Shown here: positions 7,871 through 15,144 of the stretch, piece by piece | How the letters are laid out: every line of letters begins with the position of its first letter | Numbering within the stretch: position 1 is the stretch's first letter | Assembly: GCF_018531445.1 (NCBI RefSeq) | Contig: NZ_JAHDTH010000020.1 | Span: 1-64,000 of the forward strand | DNA from: Pseudonocardia lacus | Lineage (GTDB): Bacteria; Actinomycetota; Actinomycetes; Mycobacteriales; Pseudonocardiaceae | Reading direction: 5' to 3' | DNA length: 64,000 nt | The notes under the pieces: generated by a model | The model's input: only the letters and a program-made list of their open reading frames with translations | Told to the model about the DNA's origin: nothing | Database searches by the model: none | Position numbers and translations under genes: made by a program

Positions 7871-8265
7871 TGTCGTGCCCGGACCCGCCGGACGACGTCC
7901 GCGACCGACGGCCCGCCGGCCAGGCACCACAGCGCGATCACCGGGTCGCAGATCGCGCAGCCCAGCGAGGACTGCTCGGCGAACGGGATGATCGGGGCGG
8001 CGTGCAGGTGGTGCAGCACGTCCCAGCCGGTGTGCAGCAGCCAGCCGATCCCGATGAACGTCCACGACTCCAACCCCCGGTACGCGCACCAGGTCACGGC
8101 GGCGGTGAAGGCGAACTCCCAGCCGCCGAGCCCGCCGCCGCTCAGGTAGGCCGCGCCCGCGCCCGCGACGACCACCGCGTTCAGCCGCCGCCGCTGGGGT
8201 TCGGGCGGCAGCGACGCCAGGACGCAGTAGAGGACACCGATCAGCAGCGGGACGAGCACGGTCAT
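7855..8265 (-). CDS. DUF6010 family membrane protein
   Basis: 136 residues from ATG 8265; the frame stays open to 8322 but the hydrophobic start MTVLVPLLIGVLY fits 8265. About four membrane helices are visible, separated by LPPEPQRRRLN and a conserved-looking GIGWLLHTGWDVLHHLH segment with several His residues, then SSLGCAICDPVIALWC with three Cys. I recognise this as the uncharacterised DUF6010 family. Its function is unknown; the His/Cys clusters could bind metal (inference). It is divergent from the GlxA-type regulator at 8349. Confidence 0.78.
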   Translation of the reverse strand: MTVLVPLLIGVLYCVLASLPPEPQRRRLNAVVVAGAGAAYLSGGGLGGWEFAFTAAVTWCAYRGLESWTFIGIGWLLHTGWDVLHHLHAAPIIPFAEQSSLGCAICDPVIALWCLAGGPSVADVVRRVRARQRPAT

Positions 8266-8348
8266 GACCGCGGACGCTAGGGCGCGGTGATCGACCCCGG
8301 CAGTGGCCGGACGGACGCGCACCGACGGATCCGCGCCAGGATGGGGAC

Positions 8349-9281
8349 GTGCATCGCGTCGCGGTCCTGGCCTTCGACGGCGTCGTCCCGTTCGACCTGG
8401 CCCTCCCGGTCGAGGTGTTCGGCCGCGCCCGGCTCGCCGGCGGGGAGCCCGCCTACGAGGTGCTCGTGTGCGCCGCCGCCCCCGAGGTCGCCGCCGGGCC
8501 CGTCTCCCTCCGGGTGCCGCACGGCCTCGACCTGCTGGCCACGGCCGACACGGTCGTCGTACCCGGCGTCGACGACGCCGAGCGCACCGTCCCGGCCGTC
8601 GTCATCGACGCGCTGCGGGCGGCCCCCGGCCGCAAGGTGTCGATCTGCGCGGGCGCGTTCGTGCTCGCCGCGGCCGGCGTCCTCGACGGGCGCCGGGCCA
8701 CCACGCACTGGGCCGCTGCCGCCGAGCTGGCCCGCCGCCACCCCGCCGTGCGCGTCGACCCCGACGTGCTCTACGTCGACGAGGGCGACGTGCTCACCTC
8801 GGCAGGCGCGGCCGCGGGCCTCGACCTGTGCCTGCACCTGGTGCGCCGCGACCACGGCGCGGCGGTGGCCGTCGAGGCCGCCAGGGCGTCGGTCATGCCG
8901 CTGGAGCGCGCCGGCGGGCAGGCCCAGTTCGTCGCCCACGAGCCGCCGGGCCCGCAGGGCAGCTCGCTGGGGCCCCTGCTGGACTGGCTCGCGCGGAACC
9001 TGCACCGCCCGCTCACCCTCGACGACATCGCCGCCAGGGCCGTGATGAGCACCCGGTCGCTGAGCAGGCGCTTCCGCGAGCAGACCGGCAGCACGCCGGC
9101 GCTCTGGCTGCGCCGCCACCGCGTGCGCCGGGCCCAGCTGCTGCTGGAGAGCACCGACCGGCCGGTGGAGCGGATCGGCGCCGACGTCGGGTTCGCCTCG
9201 CCGACCGCGTTCCGCCAGCGGTTCCGCGAGGTCGTCGGCGTCAGCCCGCGCGACTACCGCCGCGCGTTCCGCGCGTCCTGA
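8349..9281 (+). CDS. GlxA family transcriptional regulator (DJ-1/PfpI domain plus AraC HTH)
   Basis: 310 residues from GTG 8349. Residues 1-170 form a DJ-1/PfpI-like domain, with the nucleophile-elbow Cys in VSICAGAF near residue 100 and ATTHW after it. Residues 215-310 form an AraC-type DNA-binding domain with two helix-turn-helices (LDDIAARAVMSTRSLSRRF; ERIGADVGFASPTAFRQRF). Such regulators sense small molecules and act on adjacent genes. The divergent DUF6010 gene, 83 bp away, is the obvious candidate target, but this is inference. Confidence 0.9.
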   Translation: MHRVAVLAFDGVVPFDLALPVEVFGRARLAGGEPAYEVLVCAAAPEVAAGPVSLRVPHGLDLLATADTVVVPGVDDAERTVPAVVIDALRAAPGRKVSICAGAFVLAAAGVLDGRRATTHWAAAAELARRHPAVRVDPDVLYVDEGDVLTSAGAAAGLDLCLHLVRRDHGAAVAVEAARASVMPLERAGGQAQFVAHEPPGPQGSSLGPLLDWLARNLHRPLTLDDIAARAVMSTRSLSRRFREQTGSTPALWLRRHRVRRAQLLLESTDRPVERIGADVGFASPTAFRQRFREVVGVSPRDYRRAFRAS

Positions 9282-9326
9282 GGTCCGATCGTCCTATGTG
9301 GTGGATCACGGTATCGGTCACGCCGG

Positions 9327-10265
9327 GTGACCGGTCTTCTCCTCATGGGGGATGAGGACGGGAACAGCACGAGGTTGGACGCGCTGGTCGGGTACGCGGT
9401 GGCGCGCTACGACGAGGGCGACTACGAGCCGGTGCTGGTGGTGGAGAAGCGGGCGGGCCACCCGTCGGTCGTCAGCCGGGGCGCCTGGCCGCTCGACGTC
9501 CACCGGCTCACCCGGACGCTGGAGGTCCGGACCAGGTTCCGGAAGTGGTGGGGTGCGCTGGTCTGGAGCGACCGCCCGACGGAGTACGGGTCCGCCCACC
9601 CCGTGCGCTACGTCTACTGCACGAACCCCGACCACCGGGCGGGCCTGCTGCTGGCGCAGCGCTACGACGCGTCGGGTCCGGTGGGGGAGCCGGAGCCGGT
9701 CGACCGGCACGACGAGCCCATCGGGTGGTCGCTCCCACCCCTGTCGACGGAGCGGTCACCGATCGAGCGGTTCAGATCGCGCGGCATCCTCCTCTTCCCC
9801 TTCGTCGCGGCCCTCGTCGGCCTCTTCTTCTCGAACGCCCTCGTCTGGTTCGCCGACCGGCTCGGCGGGACCACCTCGGCCGGCGCGACGGTCGTCCACC
9901 ACGAGTTCGACCCGAAGCCCCGCGGCGCCGACCACGAGGTCCGACTCGTCACCGACGGCGGCGGTCGGGTGGAGCTGGACGGCGGGGACCTGCGGCACGT
10001 CTACGAGCACACCGCCCTCGGCGACCACGTCGAGGTGCTGACGTCCGGGTTCACCGGGCGCACGGTGGGGGTGCGGACCCCGAGCGCCTACCTCGACGTG
10101 GCCGGCGGCTGGGGCGAGCCGGTGGCCTGGACGCTCCTGGCGGTGGCCCTCGCCTGGCTGCTGGCCAAGCTGCTCACCTGGCGGACGTACCGCTGGTGGC
10201 TGGCGATCTCGACGCCGGTCGGCGTCGTGGCCGGCCTGTGGCTGACCCTGAACGGCCCGGGCTGA
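9327..10265 (+). CDS. Hypothetical membrane protein (312 aa)
   Basis: I do not recognise the family. The first 145 residues are soluble and hydrophilic. A membrane helix at about 154-175 (GILLFPFVAALVGLFFSNAL) is followed by an extracytoplasmic-looking beta-rich part, and two helices lie near the C-terminus (about 255-275 and 287-305). The layout resembles DUF3592-type proteins, with a soluble segment between helices, but I cannot assign it. The start could be GTG 9327 or ATG 9345; neither has a clear ribosome binding site. It ends 7 bp from the convergent racemase gene. Confidence 0.7.
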   Translation: MTGLLLMGDEDGNSTRLDALVGYAVARYDEGDYEPVLVVEKRAGHPSVVSRGAWPLDVHRLTRTLEVRTRFRKWWGALVWSDRPTEYGSAHPVRYVYCTNPDHRAGLLLAQRYDASGPVGEPEPVDRHDEPIGWSLPPLSTERSPIERFRSRGILLFPFVAALVGLFFSNALVWFADRLGGTTSAGATVVHHEFDPKPRGADHEVRLVTDGGGRVELDGGDLRHVYEHTALGDHVEVLTSGFTGRTVGVRTPSAYLDVAGGWGEPVAWTLLAVALAWLLAKLLTWRTYRWWLAISTPVGVVAGLWLTLNGPG

Positions 10266-10272
10266 GCCCCGG

Positions 10273-11370
10273 TCAGCGCCAGTCGGCCAGGACCGCCTCG
10301 ACCGGCTCCGGCTCCCCGGCCCGCTCCGGGACGGTGGTCGCCGTGCGGGAGAAGCGGGGGGCCGGGGCGGCCTGCGCGACGCCGTCGCGTTCGACGATGG
10401 TGGCGCGCGCGTCCAGGTGGGGGTGCGCGGCGACCTCGCCGAACGCCAGCACCGGCGTCACGCACGCGTCCGTGCCGGCGAACACCTCGGCCCACTCGTC
10501 GCGGCTGCGGGTGGCGAAGACCTCGGCGAGGCGGGCCTTGAGCTCCGGCCAGCGGTCGCGGTCGAGCTGGCCGGGCAGGTCGGCGTCGGTGAGGCCGAGC
10601 CCGGCCAGCATCGCGGCGTAGAACTGCGGCTCGATCGCCCCCACGGCCACGTACCGGCCGTCGGCGCAGGTGTAGGTGTCGTAGAACGGGGCGCCGCCGT
10701 CGAGCATGTTGACGCCGGGCTGGTCGACCCAGGCCTTCTGGGCCAGCATCCCCCAGAACATCTGCCCGAGCGCCGATGCGCCGTCGACCATCGCCGCGTC
10801 GACCACCTGGCCCTGCCCGGAGCGCTGCGCCTCCCACAGCGCCGACAGCACGCCGACCAGCAGGAACATCGAGCCGCCGCCGAAGTCGCCGACGAGGTTC
10901 AGCGGGGGGACGGGGCGCTCGCCCGGCCGGCCGATGGCGTGCAGCAGGCCGGTCAGCGAGATGTAGTTGATGTCGTGCCCGGCCCGCTGGGCCAGTGGGC
11001 CCTCCTGGCCCCAGCCGGTCATCCGGGCGTAGACGAGCTTCGGGTTGCGGGCGTGGCAGTCCCGCGGGCCGAGGCCGAGCCGCTCGGTGACGCCGGGCCG
11101 GAAGCCCTCGACCAGCACGTCGGCCTTCTCGACCAGGCCCAGCACGGCGTCGCGCCCGGCCGGGTCCTTGAGGTCGACGGCGATCCGGCGGCGCCCGCGC
11201 AGCGACGGGTCCGCGACGGCGCCCGGCCCCGGTCCGGGCCCCTTCGCGGGCCGGTCGACCCGCACGACCTCGGCCCCGAGGTCGGCCAGGATCATCGCGG
11301 CGTGCGGGCCCGGACCGATCCCGGCCAGCTCGACGACCTTCAGTCCGGCCAGTGGCCCGCTTCGTTGCAC
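10273..11370 (-). CDS. mcr: Alpha-methylacyl-CoA racemase (CaiB/BaiF CoA-transferase family III fold)
   Basis: 365 residues from GTG 11370, preceded by GGAGG. The N-terminus, [20 protein letters not shown], is very like the Mycobacterium enzyme MCR. The catalytic residues of MCR (His126, Asp156, Glu241) map to His132 (GHDINY), Asp162 (LVGDFGGG) and Glu247 (GAIEPQF), all present with a constant offset of six. The enzyme epimerises 2-methyl-branched acyl-CoA, allowing beta-oxidation of branched fatty acids or sterol side chains. It sits among accessory genes between rplKA and rplJL and is read toward the membrane protein gene. Confidence 0.9.
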   Translation of the reverse strand: MQRSGPLAGLKVVELAGIGPGPHAAMILADLGAEVVRVDRPAKGPGPGPGAVADPSLRGRRRIAVDLKDPAGRDAVLGLVEKADVLVEGFRPGVTERLGLGPRDCHARNPKLVYARMTGWGQEGPLAQRAGHDINYISLTGLLHAIGRPGERPVPPLNLVGDFGGGSMFLLVGVLSALWEAQRSGQGQVVDAAMVDGASALGQMFWGMLAQKAWVDQPGVNMLDGGAPFYDTYTCADGRYVAVGAIEPQFYAAMLAGLGLTDADLPGQLDRDRWPELKARLAEVFATRSRDEWAEVFAGTDACVTPVLAFGEVAAHPHLDARATIVERDGVAQAAPAPRFSRTATTVPERAGEPEPVEAVLADWR

Positions 11371-11520
11371 CCGACACCTCCGTGGATCGACCGGTCGTCA
11401 CCATACGGTCGGTGCTGACCGTTACACCATCGTCGGCGGCCGTGGTCTCAACCACCGAGCGCCCCACCGCGCCTCCCGGCCGGTACCGGGGCCGCGTGCG
11501 GGGACGCCGGCGCGGGTGGC

Positions 11521-11650
11521 GTACCCTGGTCAGCAGTTCCACCGAAGACCGCAGGTCTGCCCACCCGGCCCCGCCGGGAGGGCACGAAGGTCCCGCCGAC
11601 GGCGGGCGACCCGCGCAGGAGGACGAGGTCAGCCGGGCGCACCGCGCCCG
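11521..11650 (+). ncRNA. Ribosomal L10 leader (rplJ 5' UTR regulatory RNA)
   Basis: The stretch ACCGAAGACCGCAGGT near 11540-11555, followed by GC-rich inverted segments (CCCGCCG...CGGCGGG around 11592-11610) and GCGCAGGAGG, matches the usual look of the actinobacterial L10 leader. The L10(L7/L12)4 complex binds this RNA and represses translation of rplJL. Exact ends are approximate; a covariance-model search would settle them. Upstream, 11371-11520 holds no gene that I can support. Confidence 0.75.
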
Positions 11651-11652
11651 CC

Positions 11653-11682
11653 ACGCCCCGTGCGCTCCTGCGCTCGGGGCGT
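11653..11682 (+). terminator. Attenuator-like hairpin in the rplJ leader
   Basis: ACGCCCCG pairs with CGGGGCGT over 8 bp around a 14-nt loop, followed by the pyrimidine-rich CCGTCTTCT. It lies 66 bp before rplJ, downstream of the L10-leader sequence. It could be an attenuator or an mRNA processing site. Confidence 0.5.
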
Positions 11683-11748
11683 CCGTCTTCTCCGGGGTCG
11701 TCGCGGTGGGTCTTCCCCACGAGCACGACATCCGGAGAGGAGGCAAGG

Positions 11749-12330
11749 ATGGTCAGACCCGACAAGATCACGGCCGTGGAGGACATCTCCAGCCGGTTCC
11801 AGGGCTCGACCGCCGCGGTGGTCACCGAGTACCGCGGCCTGACGATGGCCCAGCTGACGACGCTGCGCCGCTCGCTCGGCGACACCGCGACGTACCGCGT
11901 CGCGAAGAACACGCTGGTCAAGCGCGCTGCCGACGACGCGGGCGTCACGGGCATCGAGTCACTGCTGGTCGGCCCGACGGCGATCGCGTTCATCACCGGT
12001 GAGCCCGTCGACGCCGCCAAGGCGCTGCGCGACTTCGCCAAGGCCAACCAGGGCCTGGTGATCAAGGGCGGCTACATGGACGGTCGCGCCCTGACCGTCG
12101 CCGAGGTCAACCAGCTGGCCGACCTCGAGTCCCGCGAGGTGCTGCTGGCCAAGCTGGCCGGCGCGATGAAGGGCACCATGGCCAAGGCCGCCGGGCTGTT
12201 CGCCGCCCCGGCCTCCCAGGTCGCCCGCCTGGCCCAGGCGCTCGCCGACAAGCGCGCCGAGGAGGGCGGGGCCGAGGCTCCCGCCGCCACCAGCTCCGAC
12301 GACGCGGCCCCGGCCGACGCCGAGAGCTGA
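11749..12330 (+). CDS. rplJ: 50S ribosomal protein L10
   Basis: 193 residues. The N-terminal RNA-binding domain includes [21 protein letters not shown] and [12 protein letters not shown]. The C-terminal helix that carries the L7/L12 dimers is followed by an Ala/Glu-rich tail. GGAGAGGAGG precedes ATG 11749. L10 anchors the stalk that recruits translation factors. It is co-transcribed with rplL 40 bp downstream and probably autoregulated through the leader RNA. Confidence 0.97.
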   Translation: MVRPDKITAVEDISSRFQGSTAAVVTEYRGLTMAQLTTLRRSLGDTATYRVAKNTLVKRAADDAGVTGIESLLVGPTAIAFITGEPVDAAKALRDFAKANQGLVIKGGYMDGRALTVAEVNQLADLESREVLLAKLAGAMKGTMAKAAGLFAAPASQVARLAQALADKRAEEGGAEAPAATSSDDAAPADAES

Positions 12331-12370
12331 CCCCACCCCCCTTTTTTCTGCAGTAGAGAGGAACGCCACC

Positions 12371-12757
12371 ATGGCGAAGCTGTCCACCGACGAGCTGCTC
12401 GACGCCTTCAAGGACCTCACCCTGATCGAGCTCTCCGAGTTCGTGAAGAAGTTCGAGGAGACCTTCGACGTCACCGCGGCCGCCCCCGTCGCCGTCGCCG
12501 CCGCCGGCCCCGCCGGCCCGGCCGCCGAGGCCCCCGAGGAGAAGGACGAGTTCAACGTCGTCCTCGAGGCCGCGGGCGACAAGAAGATCCAGGTCATCAA
12601 GGTCGTCCGCGAGCTCGTCTCGGGCCTGGGCCTGAAGGAGGCCAAGGACCTCGTCGAGTCCGCCCCGAAGCCGATCCTGGAGGCCGTGGCCAAGGACGCC
12701 GCCGACGCCGCCAAGGCCAAGCTCGAGGAGGCCGGCGCCAAGGTCTCCCTGACCTGA
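12371..12757 (+). CDS. rplL: 50S ribosomal protein L7/L12
   Basis: 128 residues: an N-terminal dimerisation helix ([22 protein letters not shown]), an Ala/Pro hinge, and the factor-binding C-terminal domain ([40 protein letters not shown] region). The stalk dimers stimulate EF-G and EF-Tu GTPase. The short spacer after rplJ contains a T-tract (TTTTTT near 12344), which may let some polymerases stop, though no stem precedes it. Confidence 0.98.
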   Translation: MAKLSTDELLDAFKDLTLIELSEFVKKFEETFDVTAAAPVAVAAAGPAGPAAEAPEEKDEFNVVLEAAGDKKIQVIKVVRELVSGLGLKEAKDLVESAPKPILEAVAKDAADAAKAKLEEAGAKVSLT

Positions 12758-12771
12758 GTCGCCGCACCCGC

Positions 12772-12808
12772 AGCGGGGCCCGTCGCCGTTCCGGCGACGG
12801 GCCCCGCT
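12772..12808 (+). terminator. Strong hairpin terminator after rplL
   Basis: A 17-bp perfect stem (AGCGGGGCCCGTCGCCG with its complement) closes a loop of only 3 nt. It lies between rplL and the convergent acyl-CoA synthetase gene and can serve both. Confidence 0.88.
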
Positions 12809-12849
12809 CGCGTTCCGCCCCCAACGGCCCCCTGGGCCGGGGCGCAGGC

Positions 12850-14502
12850 TTACCGGCCCCGCAGCTCCCGGCGCAGCAGCTTCCCCGTCACCGTCTTCGG
12901 GATCTCGTCGAGGAACTCCACCTGGCGCGGGTACTTGTAGGCCGCCATCCGGGCCTTGCAGAACGCGATCAGCTCCGCCTCGTCGGCCGTGCGCCCGGGC
13001 CGGAGGCTGACGAAGGCCTTCACCGTCTCGCCGCGGTAGGGGTCGGGCACCCCGACGACCGCGGCTTCGCGGACGGCCGCGTGCTCGTAGAGGACGTCCT
13101 CGACCTCGCGCGGCCAGACCTTGTAGCCGCCGGCGTTGATCTGGTCCTTCTTGCGGTCGACGATGTAGAACCAGCCCTGCTCGTCCATGTAGCCGACGTC
13201 GCCGGTGTGCAGGGCGCCGCCGGGGATCGCCTTGTCGGTCTCCTCCGGCTTGTTCCAGTAGCCGGCCACGACCTGGGGTCCGGAGGTGACGATCTCGCCG
13301 ATCTCGCCGACGGGGAGGTCCCGGCCGTCCTCGCCGACGATCCGCACGACGGTGTTGTAGATGGGCACGCCCACCGACAGCGCCCCGGAGGCCTCGTCGA
13401 CGGGGGCCTCGGCGCCGCCGGGCACGAAGTGCGAGGGCGACGTGGTCTCGGTGAGGCCGTAGGCGTTGTGGATGTACTGGCCGAACGTCTCGGCGAACGC
13501 CTTCACCGAGGCCGGGGGGATGGGCGCCCCGCCGGACCAGATCTTGGTCAGCGATGCCAGCGCGTCGCGCTCGGCGTTCGGGGCGTTCATCAGGGCGATG
13601 AACACGGTGATCGAGCCGATGGTGAACGTGGGCCGCTCGGTGCGGATGACCTCGATGGCGGCCGCCGGCTCGAAGCGGTGGAACAGCACCAGCGGGGCCC
13701 CGGTCAGCAGGGCCACGCCGATGTGGCCGATCAGCCCGGTGATGTGGAAGAGCGGGGCCACGCCGAGGACGACGTCGGAGCCGCCGACGTCGCACCACTC
13801 GCGGTAGGCCTGGCTGTTGAACACCACGTTGGCGTGGGTGTTCATGGCGCCCTTCGGCGGGCCGGTGGTGCCCGAGGTGTAGGTCAGGAACGCCGTGTCG
13901 CCCGGCCGGAACGACACCGGTGGCGGCTGCTGGCCGCGGAAGCGCTCCAGCAGGCCGGCCATGTCGACGGTGTCGGGCAGGTCGATGCGTTCCGCGCCGC
14001 CGACGAGGCGCTCGTCGGGGTCGGTGGCGTACTCCAGTTCGGAGGTGGTGAGCACGGTGCGCACGTCGGTGCCGGCCACGACGGCCGCGGCGACGTCGCG
14101 GTGGAGGCTCTGGAGGCACACGAGGACGGTGGCGCCGGAGTCGCGCAGCAGGAGCTCCAGCTCGCGCTCGCGGTTCATCGGGTTGATCGACACCGCGATG
14201 CCGCCGGCCTTCCAGGTGCCGAGCAGGCCGATCACGAACTGCGGCACGTTCTGCAGGTAGAGGGCGACCCGCTCACCCGCGGTGAAGCCGCCGTCGAGCA
14301 GGCCGGCGGCGAACGCGTCGGAGAGCGCGTCGAGCTCGCGGTAGGTGATGCGCCCGCCCAGGTAGCGGACGGCGTCGGCGTCCGGCGCGCGGGCCGCGGT
14401 GGCCGCGAACATGCCGAGGGCGTCCGGGAACTCGGGGCTGATGTCGTGCGGCTGGCCCGCGTCGTAGCGGGGGAGCCACGGGCGTGCGGCGTAGTCGGTC
14501 AT
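12850..14502 (-). CDS. Acyl-CoA synthetase / AMP-dependent ligase (FadD-like)
   Basis: 550 residues from ATG 14502. The adenylation motifs are all present: the phosphate loop TYTSGTTGPPKGAM near 212-225, the A5 motif YGLTETTSPSHF, the hinge GDVGYMDEQGWFYIVDRKKD, GGYKVWPREVEDVLYEH, and the C-terminal lysine in KTVTGKLLRREL. It should activate a carboxylic acid as the acyl-adenylate and then as the CoA thioester. Chain length cannot be read from the sequence. It lies alone between rplL and rpoB on the opposite strand, an accessory gene in an otherwise conserved region. Confidence 0.93.
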   Translation of the reverse strand: MTDYAARPWLPRYDAGQPHDISPEFPDALGMFAATAARAPDADAVRYLGGRITYRELDALSDAFAAGLLDGGFTAGERVALYLQNVPQFVIGLLGTWKAGGIAVSINPMNRERELELLLRDSGATVLVCLQSLHRDVAAAVVAGTDVRTVLTTSELEYATDPDERLVGGAERIDLPDTVDMAGLLERFRGQQPPPVSFRPGDTAFLTYTSGTTGPPKGAMNTHANVVFNSQAYREWCDVGGSDVVLGVAPLFHITGLIGHIGVALLTGAPLVLFHRFEPAAAIEVIRTERPTFTIGSITVFIALMNAPNAERDALASLTKIWSGGAPIPPASVKAFAETFGQYIHNAYGLTETTSPSHFVPGGAEAPVDEASGALSVGVPIYNTVVRIVGEDGRDLPVGEIGEIVTSGPQVVAGYWNKPEETDKAIPGGALHTGDVGYMDEQGWFYIVDRKKDQINAGGYKVWPREVEDVLYEHAAVREAAVVGVPDPYRGETVKAFVSLRPGRTADEAELIAFCKARMAAYKYPRQVEFLDEIPKTVTGKLLRRELRGR

Positions 14503-14870
14503 CGGTGACCCTCCGGCGTGTCGTGGCGGTCGACCGGACGATGATCAGCTAGGGTTCTCCGTCCGATGCCGGGTGATCGTTCGACGGCGCCGCGGGCCAA
14601 GTCAAGGAGACCTGACGAGTCGGAGTTCGTGACGAGATACCGCCGGCCGATGTGCGTGCGCCCGGCGGTGGGATGTGGTAGGGCGTCACCGCCGGTGGGC
14701 GGTCGTCGGCGTGCGTCGAAACCCGCTTGCTCATCGACGTGCGCAGGAGAAGTGCACGTCGGAGGCCCGGTCGTCCCGCGAAAAGCGCCACTTACCGACG
14801 CGTAGCGTCTTGACTGGATGCGGCAGTCAGGTCACTCTTAGGTCTCGGCGGACACCTCTGGTGACCCGCC
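14503..14870. other. Intergenic region upstream of rpoB, no gene seen
   Basis: Short open frames on both strands lack ribosome binding sites and resemble no protein I know. The region must hold the promoter of the minus-strand synthetase and upstream elements for rpoB. A TTGACT at 14810-14815 has no convincing -10 partner. Confidence 0.5.
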
Positions 14871-14899
14871 TCGACAGCAGCTGCGTTTGCAGCTAGACT
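14871..14899 (+). promoter_or_regulatory. Predicted rpoB promoter
   Basis: TCGACA at 14871-14876 and TAGACT at 14894-14899 are separated by exactly 17 bp, close to the primary-sigma consensus. The sequence CTTTGCGCTGCC just downstream is similar to actinobacterial rpoB leaders as I remember them. The implied 5' UTR is about 240 nt. Confidence 0.65.
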
Positions 14900-14952
14900 G
14901 CCTCTTTGCGCTGCCTACGTCCAGCTTCGCGTGCGCGCAGGGGGGTTCCTGT

Positions 14953-14974
14953 CGCAGGGAGTGTTCTCCCTGCG
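14953..14974 (+). promoter_or_regulatory. Hairpin in the long rpoB 5' leader
   Basis: CGCAGGGAG and CTCCCTGCG form a perfect 9-bp stem around the loop TGTT. It lies about 50 nt after the predicted transcription start and 170 nt before rpoB. It may be an attenuator, a processing site or a stabilising structure. Confidence 0.5.
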
Positions 14975-15144
14975 CTCTCGCGAGGACTGGTCGTGGGCCG
15001 CGCCATGACAACAGACGGCGTGCACCGCAAGCCCGCATCCGCGCGTTCGCCGACCCGGACCTCCCGCCCGGGTCGAACGGACGCACGGTAGCGCGCGGGA
15101 CCGGCGCACGCCAGACGAGAGCGCAGTTCTCGGAAGGACGCATC

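Noticed and set aside
14566-14805. 79-codon gene upstream of rpoB
   Set aside because: No ribosome binding site, no family resemblance, and an equally long frame exists on the other strand.
14887-15144. RpoB starting at 14887
   Set aside because: It would place the start inside the predicted -10 region and add 86 unrelated residues; TTG 15145 gives the expected N-terminus.
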